The notes beneath the pieces were generated by a model. It ran no database searches and had not been told where the DNA came from. It saw only the letters and a list, made by a program, of their open reading frames with translations. Source: Beta vulgaris subsp. vulgaris (lineage: Eukaryota > Streptophyta > Magnoliopsida > Caryophyllales > Amaranthaceae). From it: a stretch of 64,000 bases of DNA. The stretch lies in the NCBI RefSeq assembly GCF_026745355.1, contig NC_079202.1, positions 61,656,806 through 61,720,805 of the forward strand, in the 5' to 3' direction. Positions 10,577 to 22,194 of this stretch are shown here, piece after piece. Within the stretch, counting starts at the first letter, position 1. Each line of letters starts with the position of its first letter. The position numbers were made by a program, and so were the translations under genes.

Positions 10577-10996
10577 AATCTAGGTTTATAATGATCGCAG
10601 AAAAGAGTAGATAATTAATCTACTGTTTTTTCAACAATTTTGGAGTAAAAAACCCTAGATCTGAGGGTTTGAAGAAGAAGAAGAGAGAGGAAAGTGACAG
10701 TCAGAAGGAGAGAGAGAGTCAGAAGGAGAGAGAAGAAAATGACGGAAGTTTGAGATTAGGGTTTTGGAGGGAGTAGTTATAGGGGGTTGGGGTAGGGTTA
10801 AATGGAGGGATGGGGTAATAAATAGAGTTAGGTGGGTTGGGTAGGTTTAGGGAATTGATTAAGTGGGCTAATTTTTTGGGCTGAACTTTTGGATCTTTTG
10901 TTTTATTATCATTTGTAGTAATGTTGGCAAATGTAGCAAATAAATTGAGACAGCTCTAAATGGCAAAATGTAGCAAATAAAAAGAGACGGAGGGAG

Positions 10997-11935
10997 TATA
11001 TTTAATGTCTCCCTTCCTTTCATTTAATTAACTACTATTCCAACACTTTTATAAAATAGTAAAAAAATACTCCAACACTCCCTGTGAACTTGTGATCTGT
11101 GTACTTGTACAGTTGTACTGTGACATTTTTTGAATTTTCTAGGGTAAACAAATCACAAATGTGGCGTAACTGAAGTAACCCTATATTCTTTTCTGTCAAC
11201 AATTTTCAAATCAAGTTATGGAGTAATTTCAAGGATTTTGTCATTGTTTTTTATGGTGTGTGGAGTTGTTTCACATTCATAATTCATTCTAGCCATGTTC
11301 AATTTTCGGGAGTAAAAAAAAAAATATACTTTTATATGAATCATGACTTTTATCGGATGGAAGGTTTTATCGGATTTTCTCTCATATAATTTTGTGCATT
11401 TATTATTTTGCTCATTCGGCAAAATATGTGACAAAGATACAAAAAAATGTGTTTTTAAACACAATTCTAGGTGCTCTGGTAGCACCTAACAATTTGCATA
11501 TAAAATTGAGTGAATGTCCATCTCTGTTTCTAAATACAATTCATATAAGTCTCTAATATTGAGGGTAATTAACTGTGAAAGTTAACTTTGAATATTGTAC
11601 GTGCCTTAACTTCGGGAGAGAGTACAATGATTAATGTGTGAGGAAATTTTTCTATACATCAATTAGAAATATATCTTGCAACTAGAAATAATGGTAATAA
11701 AAGTATATATTAGTCAAAATAAGTTGAATAGAACACATCTATTGGATACTACTCATGTCCATGGAACACCACTTTCACCTTACCTTATTAACATAGTTTA
11801 CCTTCGACTAGGTCAAGATTCTAAAAGTTATTTGAAAAGATATTGTCAGACAGGTTTTTATGCACCCTCAATTATAGAAATGAAAATTTTCTTGGCTAAG
11901 ACGATCTCATTATTAAGAGGGAATTTTGTTAAGTT
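10997..11935. other. AT-rich intergenic DNA, nothing recognised
   Basis: No gene, TIR pair or tandem array that I can support. Short ORFs here (11216-11485 minus, 11676-12080 plus) have AT-driven composition (I, Y, N, K) and no motif. Confidence 0.45.
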
Positions 11936-11944
11936 TAGTTTACA

Positions 11945-12150
11945 TGAATTTGTTATCAATTTATGCATGATTGTTATCAAATTATACATATTTGTTGTCA
12001 ATTTATGCATATTTTATGTCAGTTTATACATATTTGTTACAAGTTTAATTTGTACATATTTCGTATCAATTTATATATAATTTTTATCAATTTATGCATA
12101 TTTTATATCAGTTTATACTTATTTGATATTAGTTTATTAACTGATTTAAG
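11945..12150. repeat. Degenerate ~25-30-bp tandem repeat (TTTATGCATATTTGTTATCA type)
   Basis: Successive variants of a TTTGTTATCAATTTATGCATA unit, about seven copies with substitutions. It gives an artificial repetitive ORF rich in I, F and C, which I do not consider a protein. Confidence 0.65.
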
Positions 12151-12559
12151 ATATGTATAAACTGGAGCAAGTATACATATATTGATGTAAAATATGTATT
12201 AACTAATAAGTAATAACAGATAAGTACAATCTTATAAGTTGAAAAATATTATGTTTGAGCTGGTAACAAATATAGTAAAATAATAAGAAAACGTATATAA
12301 TGACTGAGAAGCGCCTCAACAAATACTCCTTCATATAGAAGTGTAAAAAATCAACTTATAAAAAAGATACCTAGAATGATGGGTTAAAAATTTGTGATCT
12401 CAAACTCTTAAATTATCCGAAACAAAAACAATAGTTTTTTAGTAGTCCCTTAATTTTAACACGTCTTAACTCGACCTGACATTGCATTTTATGTAATGTT
12501 CTATAGCTAGTATTATGTGAATTGAGAATCTTCTGAATAACATGCCTCTATCCAGTAAC

Positions 12560-12650
12560 CAAGTAAGACTTTGTCTACGTAGTGGTGGAAACTTGACTTG
12601 ATAACTTAAAGGTCTCAAGTTCGAACTCCACTAATTTTTCGCTCTATTAC
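12560..12650 (+). mobile_element. tRNA-derived SINE-like head
   Basis: An A-box-like GTCTACGTAGTGGTGGAAAC is followed by a B-box-like GGTCTCAAGTTCGAACTCC about 30 bp later. The 3' side runs into a TA microsatellite. Ends are not resolved. Confidence 0.45.
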
Positions 12651-12653
12651 CCA

Positions 12654-12655
<2 letters not shown>

Positions 12656-12723
<68 letters not shown>
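12656..12723. repeat. (TA)n microsatellite
   Basis: About 65 bp of nearly pure alternating TA with one phase slip, self-complementary. Confidence 0.95.
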
Positions 12724-12730
<7 letters not shown>

Positions 12731-12810
12731 CTATTTGAGAGGTGGTGTGTACCTAAAATTTTGATTCACATTCTATCTATATTATTCAGTTTTGAAGCTC
12801 TCTCTACATA

Positions 12811-13157
12811 GGCTATGTTTAGTTCACCTGAAATTTTCTGATCTGAACTTATCTTATCTGAACTTATTTTTTCTGATCTGATCTGATCTGAACTTATTTT
12901 TTCTGATTACAAGATCTTATCTTTTAGATTTTTCTCAATATATAAGAAAAAATATAGTCATGTGGGGTCTTGTTTGATTCGTCTCAATGAGTACTTTATT
13001 AATATTCAATTATTATAATTTTTACTAATATATAATGAAAGATATAATGATTTTTAAATATAAGCATGATCTGAACTGATCTGAACTTATTTTTTCTGAT
13101 CTGATCTGATCTGATTAGATCTGAAATAAGCAAAAATAAGGTAAACTGAACATAGCC
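12811..13157. mobile_element. MITE, GATCTGAACTT-rich family, copy B
   Basis: Same ends and interior order as 6838-7170: GGCTATGTTTAGTTCACCTG at the left, CTGAACATAGCC at the right, with central CATGTGGGGTCTTGTTTGAT. The terminal TAA duplication is not intact here. Copies differ by a few substitutions and expansion of the TGATC/TGAACT motif. Confidence 0.75.
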
Positions 13158-13791
13158 TATACATACAAGAAAAAGAAAAGGTAGTTAAGTGACACTGAAT
13201 GCCATGTTACGCCATATATTTAGATTTTAGATCCTATCTCTCTACTCATCCCCACTTCGTTCAACCGAAGCTATTTATGTGTAGGCGTTTCTCTGGTCGT
13301 TTCTTCCTTGTTTTTTTTTTTTTTTTTTGACGGGTTCCTTGTTTTCTTTTCTTAATTATGTTGCTATGATTTGATTTGATGACACCATTCATGCATCATT
13401 TTTAACTTTATCTTAATGTTGGCATTAAACATAATAAATAGCATAGTTAATTAGTGGGCTTTTTTTTTTTCCCTTTCCCTCATTAATTATAGATTCTGGA
13501 CTATATATCATGTTAGTACGGTTGAAAAAAATTACCTTTACTGACAAATGAGAAAAAATTTAATAACAAAAGGTAGAATTCCTTTAGGATTCCTACAACT
13601 TATTTTGACTTTCTAATAATAAATTTAATATCAAAAGGTAGAATTCATTAAAAATTTCATATGTCCGTTTAATAGTTAAATTCAATATTTATTTTTTCAA
13701 AAAATTTATTAAAAAAAGAGTATATGACATTTTAATTGCTCAAAAAAAAAATATAAACTTAAGATAATAGTCAACCCTTTAAAAATTTATA

Positions 13792-14048
13792 CTTCCTCCG
13801 TTCCGTTTTAAATGAAACGTTTGCTTTTTCACGCAACCCAACGCGTTTCTTTAGTCATTAATATCTTTAGTTGTGTAAACGTAAAAAACATAAAAAAGTT
13901 ATAATTTGATAGTATACATCGAGACAAATCTAACAAGATCCCACTTGACTATGTTTTTCTTTATATAATAGCGATAAATTGGAGTTAAAATTGATTAGTG
14001 AATAGTGTCATTTCATCCAATGTTTCATTTAAAACAGAACGGAGGAAG
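13792..14048. mobile_element. Stowaway-type MITE (257 bp)
   Basis: Left CTTCCTCCGTTCCGTTTTAA and the complementary right end TTAAAACAGAACGGAGGAAG, with TA on both sides (13790-13791, 14049-14050). Noncoding. Confidence 0.85.
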
Positions 14049-14298
14049 TATAACCTTTTTTTAACTAAAATGCTTGTGGGATGATTGATGATTATAAAAT
14101 ATTGTAATATTAGTTATATCTTATCATTAAAATAAATATTTAAATCAAATCTTGCTATTATAAAGAAAAAATAATGAATAATTGATATAAAATAAAACAA
14201 TTAATAAACTACAAAAGGTAAAAGAAATAAAAAATATTGATTAATAATTTTACCTTATACTATTATATAGTGTTTATTTGCTAGACCGCTATCTATAA

Positions 14299-15323
14299 GG
14301 CCCTGTTTGACAATAGCGTTGAGGTAGCGGATAACAACTAAACAAGGTCAAAACGCTACTTAAGAAAATTATGTATTTTTGGCGAGGTAGTGGTTGTATT
14401 AGCGGGTAGCGGTTGGTAGGGGTGTTCATGGGTGGTTAACGCATCCCGAAACAATATTTCGGTTCGGTAATTGGAAATTTCGGTTCGCTCTTTTTGCGAA
14501 CCGTAACTGTAACCGTAACCGATTAGACCGGTTACCGCCTAAGCGATTAACCGTTTTTCGGTTAACCATTAATCGTTATTTAAGTTATACTATTATGTTT
14601 TACTTAATGTACATATATATTTTCAATTTTTTTTTTTTTGCATATAATTCAATATTATATACTATACTCTAATATAAAATATATTATAGAGTGCGTGGAT
14701 AATAAATGAATTGGAAAACATAACTAACACTAAGGATTCACTAGTATTTATATTAGTACTAGAGTTTCCAAATATTTACATACTTCCTTTAATTGTTATA
14801 ACTTAGCAACAAATATTAAAATCAATTTAGTTGTTTGAAAATGTTCACAACAATTAAATAGAGAAAAAAATATTTCGATTTTTCGGTTAAACGTTCACTC
14901 AAAAATCATAACCGTAACGTTTAACCGTTAATTTTACCGGTTCGGTAACCGTACCGTTAATTTTTTTTGTCGGTACGGTAACTACCAATTTAGACCGATT
15001 TTTCGGTATTTCAGTACGGTATTTCGATTTCGTTTTACCCTAGCGGTTGGAGTACGTAGATTATGGGTAGCTATTGTAGAACGTTAATACAAGTAACGTT
15101 TTAGATTTATAGATAGCGATTAGCGAATAAACACTATATAATGAATGTCATTTATTGTATTTTACAATCTCAACGGCTACTTTTGTCAAACACTCCTAAT
15201 TAAACAATTACTTTAAATGCTAATCTCTAACAGCTACTAGTAGACAGCTAGCAGCTACCTCAACAACTACGGCTAATGCAATAGCTAACAGCTATTAAAA
15301 CTGATAGTTTTGCGAAACAAGCC
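14299..15323. mobile_element. Probable hAT-like element with a nested element
   Basis: The left end GGCCCTGTTTGACAATAGCG faces a right end which, reversed, reads GGCTTGTTTCGC. The interior holds tetranucleotide-like GTAGCGGTTGG motifs and their complements, which continue to about 15415. A second element seems nested at about 14420-15045, rich in CGGTTCGGTAACCG motifs and starting GGGGTGTTCATGGG. Boundaries are approximate and the class is a guess from the GGCCCTGTTTG start. Confidence 0.4.
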
Positions 15324-15627
15324 AAACATTTTACTTACAGTAATGTTGTACCACCGCTATCCATAATCTACTCCAACCGCTACCCGCTACCCGCTACTAC
15401 AACTACTATCTTAATAAAGACTAATAATTTTATTAAATAGCATTTTGATCTTGTCCAGTCACTACTATCATTATTTTAATACGTCACATATTCTAAAACT
15501 AAGGCCTTACACTTAGCAACTTATAAGAATGATTTTCAATGTAATTTTTTTAAAAATAGTAAATTTCACTAGTGATCAACAAAAACAAGAATTTTAATAA
15601 AATAATAGTATCAGTTCAATCAATATA

Positions 15628-15836
15628 CTTCATCCGTTTCTTTTTACTCGCTACACTTCTCATTTCATGTACTCCTAGGCAATTTTTGGAGAAGAGAGAG
15701 GTAGAGAGTAAAAAGAAAAGGGACACATGCGGGAGGAGAGAGATAGAGAAAGTTTATTGCCCAAAAAAGAAGTGTAGCAAGTAATGTGAAACTTCCCATA
15801 ATGAAAAGGGTAGCGAGTAAAAAGAAACGGAAGAAG
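15628..15836. mobile_element. Stowaway-type MITE (209 bp)
   Basis: Left CTTCATCCGTTTCTTTTTAC, right GTAAAAAGAAACGGAAGAAG; TA flanks at 15626-15627 and 15837-15838. It abuts a short TA microsatellite (15838-15862). Confidence 0.8.
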
Positions 15837-15867
<31 letters not shown>

Positions 15868-16261
15868 CAAGATCTCTAAAATCAGTTTCTAATTTTCTAT
15901 CAACATAAGTTTTCTTTCTTTTTCCTTTTTCTAACATCACGGTGATCCAATGACAGTAGAGCATATTGTAAAGAATAAATAAAATATGAAGTATATTATA
16001 TATAGTGACTTGAAACCAAAATTGAATGAATGCATGAGAATTGAGATGAATGAGATCAAGGTTAATTAAGGTCGTGGTCATTTCCAGTCTCCAGAGATAA
16101 AGATGGTGTGGGACCCTTTCCTCATACTACCTGCCCAGCTTCAACTGTCCTGCTTTATTTTGTCTTTTCCTTCATCCTTTTTCACATAGTAATGCAAGTT
16201 ATCAAATCCATTGTTTTCTTTTCGAAATATAAATTCTTATATATGACGTATCACTGATTAG

Positions 16262-16700
16262 TATGATATGAGTTATTAATTAATATAAAATAAACTTACT
16301 TATTATAATATGTTACTAGAATATATTCTTCCTATAAATACATAAAGGTTACTGTACCAAGTAAGTGTTGACCCAGTGGTGATGGGGACTGACTTTGGTA
16401 GGACGGACCTGTATTCGAATCCCCGCAACACCTTGGGAGAGGAATGAAACCTAACCACCCCGAACTTGGCCTCGATCCGGATGTAGCTCGAAGGATAAAT
16501 CGGGTGCAAACACCCAAAAAAAAAAATAAAGGTTACAATAGATGTCATTTAGCTTGATAATGTCTTGTGATAATGAATTACTAATTAATATAAATAAAGT
16601 TACTTATTATAATAGGTACAATGTTACTAGAATATAGTGTTCACTATTAATACATAGAGGTTACTATGAATGTCATCTAGTTTGATAAAGTCTTGTGGGA
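16262..16700. repeat. Short direct duplication hosting the SINE
   Basis: The stretch GAGTTATTAATTAATATAAA through TACATAAAGGTTAC (about 16269-16352), continued after the SINE by AATAGATGTCATTTAGCTTG (from 16537), recurs at about 16572-16695. The second copy reads TACATAGAGGTTACTATGAA then TGTCATCTAG, with no SINE. Confidence 0.7.
16353..16525 (+). mobile_element. SINE with 11-bp target-site duplication
   Basis: The body contains an A box (TGACCCAGTGGTGATGGGG), a B box (GTATTCGAATCCCCGC) about 35 bp later, a tRNA-unrelated 3' part, and an A-rich tail. Direct repeats ATAAAGGTTAC flank it at 16342-16352 and 16526-16536. This is a textbook tRNA-derived SINE. A paralogous empty site lies about 130 bp downstream (16650-16700). 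Confidence 0.85.
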
Positions 16701-17139
16701 GATTTTACATAGAACCAGATATCGAATTTCATGTACATCATTGCACTTTCAGCAGTTAATTTGCAAAAAAAAAAAAAAGGTTATTAAGGTCTTGCTCTTT
16801 TCAATTTTTTGACTTATCTGAACTTACTAGACCTTATTAGTTCTTATGTGAACTTAATCCTGTTCAAAACTTATTCGGTAATTGTGTCAAATCTTATTTT
16901 TACAGACTTCATTTTAGTAATCTCAATTTATTTGAACTTATTTATTTCTCATAAAGGTTGAAAATAGTTGAGTACAACAAAGTCTAATAACACTTACTAC
17001 ATTAATATGAGGATTATCCTATTAGTTCCCCGCTATTATATAAGCGCGCAACTCATCACATAAAAAGTACACCTGTCATCTGAAATTTACTCCCACCAAT
17101 AATATCTTTTATAATACGACATATATATTATACCATTAA

Positions 17140-17143
17140 CTTG

Positions 17144-17179
<36 letters not shown>

Positions 17180-17212
17180 ATATTATATATATAATATATA
17201 TATATATATATA
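17140..17212. repeat. (TA)n microsatellite just upstream of the MIR166 unit
   Basis: Interrupted alternating TA tract of about 70 bp. TATA-box-like by composition, but no specific TATA can be assigned. Confidence 0.85.
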
Positions 17213-17494
17213 TTCAAAAATTCTTAATGAAATTATAGTATATAAAATTTTGAGTTCTAAAAAAAATAAAAAAAAAATCCAAAGAAAGTATCACTTTCTC
17301 TCTCCTGGTCCCGCTGTTATTATAACCACCCCCCTCACAATCCGCTTCTCCCTCATTCTCACTCACCCTTCTTCATCTTCTCCATCTCTCTTTCTTTCTC
17401 TCTCCTCCCCCTTGAAGATAGCCGATTTTTTTGGGGGTAAAAATTCTCCAAACAACATAAAAATCAAAACTTTAAAGCTTTTAACTAAGGAAGC

Positions 17495-17600
17495 ATATGA
17501 GTTGAGGGGAATGTTGGCTGGCTCGAGGACTTGTTTGGATGTAGATCTATTTCACTTCTTATTACGTCGTCGGACCAGGCTTCATTCCCCCCAATTTTCT
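17495..17600 (+). ncRNA. MIR166: MIR166 precursor hairpin
   Basis: The 3' arm at 17570-17590 is the 21-nt miR166 sequence, which starts TCGGACCAGGCTTCATT and ends CCCC. The 5' arm at 17508-17528 starts GGAATGTTGGCTGGCTCGAG and pairs with it as the usual star strand. The loop is about 41 nt, so the fold-back is about 100 nt, normal for the family. miR166 acts through ARGONAUTE (mainly AGO1, or sequestered by AGO10) to cut HD-ZIP III mRNAs and set leaf polarity, meristem and vascular patterning. The mature sequence matches my memory of the family exactly, so identity is close to certain. A short ORF (17250-17636) overlaps the hairpin and is very likely incidental. Confidence 0.95.
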
Positions 17601-18239
17601 CTGTTTCCCAAACACATCCTTTCTTTTACTGGATAATACTAAGGTAACTTTTATTTTTCATTTTTATTTTTTCTGAGAATTTAAAGATTTTGTTTTGCAG
17701 AGGTTTTTTTTGGCAGTTTTGGGATTACATTTACATTGCAGATTGGTGTAATGATGAAGATTTTTGGACCCTATATTTCTTTCTCTCTCTAAAAATAATA
17801 GACTTGGTTCAGAAAAAGTTTTTTTCATCATTACTCTGTTGAAAAATTTAATTTTTACTTGTTTGATTTGTTATTTACTGGGGATATTATTCTTACTTAT
17901 CATTTGTGTTATGATGATGAAATATTTATTTGCCAGTTTTTTTCGGGGGATTCTTCTTTTTGTCAGTCAGATTTCAATCTTTATATTCTTTACTCATTTT
18001 TTCATCATCATTATGAAATTTTTTTATGGGGATTTGTCTTCCCATGTGTGTGATTTTTCTTTAGATCTACTTTCCTTTTCACCTTTTTTATTCTTTGGTT
18101 TTCTCTCTCCTAGGGTTTCATCTTCTATACAAATGTTTTTACTATCTTTAGTAAATCTTTAGTTTCTTCAGATCTACATTGCTAAGTTCAATAATTTGTC
18201 TAGATTGTTTAAGAACTTACCTCTAACTTCACAGATTTA

Positions 18240-18620
18240 GGTCATGTTCTTTTGCGCACAGTTTCTATTCAGTTCAGCTCACTTCAATTCTATCAGTTTC
18301 GTCTCACCTTAACATCAGTTCAATTCAGTCCAAAAGAACTTAACCTTATATTATTTATTGTTATCGGATTGGGTTAATTTCAAAGATTAATATTGAGTTG
18401 TTATTGTGTTTTAGGAAATACTGAGATTATGGAGGGTGGTTGTTGTTGTCGTCGTCGATCTTTAGATAATATAGGAGATTTATATTTGGGTTCTTATTAA
18501 GGGGTTTATTTTCAGTTCAGTTCAGGACAATATTTTTACTTTTACATATCATTATTCATTTCAGTTCAATATCAGTTTAGTTCAGTTCAGCTCAACTATT
18601 TTATGCCGAAGAGAACCAAC
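18240..18620. mobile_element. TGAACTGAAC-rich MITE(s)
   Basis: Two adjacent CAGTTCAGTTCA-rich blocks. The first is bounded by inverted TGTTCTTTT/AAAAGAACT at about 18244-18342. The second runs to TTATGCCGAAGAGAAC at about 18600-18615. The latter end matches the end of the element at 33020-33214. Both lie inside the putative pri-miR166 unit. Confidence 0.5.
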
Positions 18621-20119
18621 ACGAAGTTTGTTTATTTTTTATAAAACAAAGATTAATCTTTTATGCACATTGAGCTCTATTGCTCTACATACCATAAGAA
18701 TATTTTGATATGAGGTAAGTACATTATTAAAATTTACACATTTGGAATCAATTATGAGCATGAAGATTGTCTTATTTGGGTTAGTGTTGTTTAGATGATC
18801 TAATATATGAGATTTGTTTAGTTGCGATGATAAGATAATTTAATTCTTGATTTGAGTGAATGCAGGTTACGAGAATCAGTGCGTTGCATTTAATACGCTT
18901 CGTTTATTTCTACATTTGACCGACTTTCTCTGGGTTTCAACTGCCTCGTTACTTAATAATCAGACATTGAAATTCTAATTTATTTAGTCTTATTTTCTTC
19001 CTTTGTTTCTTCAATCATATCGAACTAGTACTATCAATATTAATATTAGTAGGGTTTTATTGAGATGGCTGTCAGTTTATTACTAATAGAATTTAAAAGA
19101 CGTGTGTGAGATGGAATCCAACTCAACTTCAACTATTACTTTTTCGAATGTCAATGTGACAAGGACAAGATATCGATAGTGTCTTTATCCCGAGTTCGGT
19201 TCGAGTTTGCTCACATTGACTAAGTTATGCAAGTAAATACTTTTGTACAAGTAGAGTTTGGAAATTTTCCTAGGGATGGAATATCAATTGTACGTTTAAG
19301 CAAGCATAAATCTAGTTTTCATATGAAGGAGTTTACAAAAGTGATCTTTAACAAATTAACACTATAGTAAAGTGATCTTTTCGTTCAATTTAGTTTCGTT
19401 TAATTCAGTTTCTCTCCTTTTAAAAGAACGGAGCTTAATATTATCATACTTGTCGAGGAACCCTAAAAAAATCTTTTAATAAAACTGGAGGAGAAAAAAG
19501 ATAAAGAGTAAAATGCAGCTTTCTCTTGAAGAATGTAGGATTAACACTTAACAGACAGACATGGGTAAAAATTGTTATGAGGAATGGTAAAAAAAGTCGA
19601 GTGGGTTCTGATTACCATGTTCATCTTTTAGGTAAAAGCCTACAACACTTTACAACAATTACTTTTTTGTCTCAGCTTTTTACCCTTTAATTTTTGATTG
19701 GGTAAGTTTTCAACGTGTGATATGTGATGAGAAAACTCACTCAGAAAAAAGGTAACAGTTGATTTGAAAAGATAAGAGCGGAGGTTTTTATGCAATAGAC
19801 AAGCATAGCATAAGCATAGCTAGTTTCTTCTTTTGTTTGTGTTGCAGGGTAACACAAGCGTCAGCGTGATAAGAATGCATATGATATGAACAAGGCTGAC
19901 CAGAAATTTTGCAGAATTCTTGTCAATGGATTTAACCCTTTTGTGAAAATGAAATGTGACTATAATGGTATCTATTTGCTGCATTTATTTTGTAGTTTTC
20001 TTATGCTAGTAGTTTGATCAACAAGTCTATTTAGGCAATTAAACAAGGAGAGAAATATAAGTATCCAACTATATATAGTTCTTTGATATCAAGGATATTT
20101 TGACTTAGTGGTTAAGATT

Positions 20120-20400
20120 GAGTGTCAAAAGACCAACTCAACCAAAAGTTTAAGCTGATGGTTGAGGCCCCCATGAAATAGATGTATACTCTATCACGCC
20201 CCCTCATGCAAGAGCTCTTAGGGCTTGAAGTGCGGATGCAGCACATGCCTCCCTCATATCTTGCGCTAAATATTCCACTGAGAATGGAGGGTCACGCTGA
20301 CTCTTGATACCATGTCAAAGGACCAACTCAACTAAAAGCTTGAGCTGATGGTTGAGACCCAGGAATAGATGTATACTCTATCATTGAGGTGCTGTGAACG
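20120..20400. repeat. Dispersed repeat copy (CCAACTCAACCAAAAGTTTA family)
   Basis: Starts TGTCAAAAGACCAACTCAAC and repeats the same motif at about 20313, with a CACGCCCCCTCATGCAAGAG body between. Another copy lies at 21896-22190. The direct-repeat-bounded layout recalls a small LTR-type element, but no diagnostic ends are proven. Confidence 0.45.
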
Positions 20401-20708
20401 ATAGATTACATGTTCGAATCTCCCTCCCTTTCTCTGTACTTTGTACAGCTAATTATAGATTGAATATAACAACAGAAAACTTGATGGAAGCTAAGGTTTA
20501 GGTTAAAAGCTAACATACATTTGTCAATTATAGTCTCTTTGTCTTAAATGAGTTTAATTTTATGGTTTTCTCTGGTCAATAATATTTACAAACTTTATAA
20601 CTTAACCATTAAGATTAAAAAATTAGAATACTGTTAGATTTATGTCAATGTATATCTTATGATTACTACATTTGATTATTTTTATCAATACACAATTGAA
20701 GATATAAA

Positions 20709-20969
20709 CTAGTTATTAGGTCCGGGCTACGCCCCGGGTAAGAAAATTTTCATTTATTAATATTGTACTTTGATATGATAGCACTAAATACAACTTGGTC
20801 TAGTGGTTAAAACTTAAGTACATGAACTTGAGGTCACGAGATCAAAACCTATACTATGCAATTTCTAATTTTTTATTGTACATGGATTTCATGAACTAAA
20901 ACTTCCTAGGGAGAGCGCCACGAGGCACCGTTCCTGGTTTACGAACGCCTTTTAATATATTAGTATAGA
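20709..20969 (-). mobile_element. Nonautonomous Helitron, family copy 2 (261 bp)
   Basis: Same minus-strand ends as 5920-6433: TCTATACTAATATATTAAAA start; hairpin CCCGGGGCGTAGCCCGG then ACCTAATAACTAG. Host A and T flank it (20708, 20970). It retains the internal A-box/B-box-like segment GTCTAGTGGTTAAAACTTAA ... GATCAAAACC. Confidence 0.82.
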
Positions 20970-21895
20970 TGATCAAAAGTGTGTATCGGACATTGTAAAA
21001 TTCTAAGTGTATAAAGTAATATGAGACAGAGATAATAGTATTTTTAAAGAGTTAGTAAAAAGGTTAGAAGGATTAGTACCAACTTTAGTTGCGATGGCCG
21101 ATGAGTAAGCAGTTGCTGTTAATGGTGTCATGTATCTACAACTTGATCAACAAATGGAGTTGGTGATACAAAACAGAAAAAGGAGAAAGAGGAAAGCAGT
21201 TAAAAGTAACCACATTTTTAAAGCTCTCTAAAGATGTACTGCAAGATTTATGTGATTCATTATTGAATATAAAGAATTTGACTATTACGCACATCTTTTT
21301 TCATTATCACGTAGTCAAAAGGTTATATCTAATTAAAACTTTTAGTTGAGAGCAGTTGAAAGTGTTATAATCTCTACAATGTCAATCAGTCAATGGTTTG
21401 TACTGTTAGTTTGATTTCTGTAGCCTACCAACAACATCAGAATTAAGTCGTACACATAGTGTTCATAAACATCTTTTTTGGTTTTGTCAATACATCTATC
21501 AAAGACTAATTGAGTTGATGACTTATGTTGTCTTTGTGTGAGTGTGATCTATGCAACAATGGTTGAATACTGGAATTTTAAAGCTCAACAAACAGACGGA
21601 TCGCGACGAACTTTGAAGAAGATGCAGGAGTATGTTGCTTACTTATGTGTTATGTCATTGATTGTGTATGTGTATATTAATACATTGATTGCTAATGAAG
21701 CTCCCAATTGAAGTTAACACTTCAAGAATTGGGGTTAGCGCATGTGGTGAGTTTTTCCATCTTTCCTAACAAGGTCTAGGGTTTAATTCCTACCCCAAGC
21801 ATCTGCTTGGAATTAAAGGGAGGAAGGAGGTTGGGGGTGTCTGGCTTGTAACAAACCTCTGGGTGGGGGCCTTGTGCGAGGACCGTCCAGAGAAT

Positions 21896-22190
21896 TTTGT
21901 CAAAGGACCAACTCAACCAAAAGGTTAAGCTGATAGTTGAGGCACCAGGAATAGATTTATACTCTAGCACGCCCCCTCACGCAAGAGTCCTTTGGGCTTG
22001 AAGTGTGAATGCAGCACAAGTCTCTCTCATACCTGACGCTAAGTATTCCATTGAGAAAGGAGGGGTGATGAAATTCGAACCCGTGACCTTTTTGTCACGC
22101 TGGCTCTGATACCATGTCAAATAACCAACTCAACCAAAAGTTTAAGCTAATAGTTGAGGCACCATGAATAGATTTACTCTATCAGATTTC
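21896..22190. repeat. Dispersed repeat copy (CCAACTCAACCAAAAGTTTA family)
   Basis: Homologous to 20120-20400, with the same CACGCCCCCTCACGCAAGAG body. It has a B-box-like TTCGAACCCGTGACC near 22075 and a terminal motif repeat near 22119. Confidence 0.45.
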
Positions 22191-22194
22191 TTCT

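Larger units (their letters stand above)
7467..10996. mobile_element. 3.53-kb TIR element of Stowaway/mariner type with gene-like cargo
   Basis: Nearly perfect 28-bp inverted repeats at 7467-7494 and 10969-10996 start CTCCCTCYGTCTCTTTTTAT. TA dinucleotides flank both (7465-7466, 10997-10998). Stowaway MITEs are normally under 500 bp; this one is 3530 bp. Inside are a CT-rich leader and coding-like blocks on the minus strand and a large minisatellite. No DDD/DDE transposase was seen. An alternative is two unrelated MITE ends that happen to face each other, but the matched ends extend 28 bp beyond the usual short Stowaway core and both TAs are in place. Confidence 0.6.
17260..19950 (+). ncRNA. 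Candidate spliced pri-miR166 transcription unit
   Basis: The hairpin lies in a CT-rich leader-like exon (about 17280-17640) that ends at a donor-like AAG|GTAACT. Acceptor-like tracts follow: TTTTGCAG near 17700, GTGTTTTAG near 18413, GAATGCAG near 18865 and GTGTTGCAG near 19848. There is no long ORF. This fits a multi-exon non-coding primary transcript, but start, exons and end are inferred from composition only. Confidence 0.35.

Noticed and set aside
16353..16440. Functional tRNA gene at the SINE head
   Set aside because: A and B boxes are present but no cloverleaf with a proper acceptor stem can be drawn; the A-tail and target duplication show a SINE.
17250..17636. ORF overlapping the MIR166 hairpin as a protein gene
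   Set aside because: The conserved signal is the miRNA duplex; the reading frame is incidental.
17764..18162. 132-codon plus-strand ORF downstream of MIR166
   Set aside because: Almost entirely F/L/S/I from T-rich intron-like sequence, with no conserved domain.
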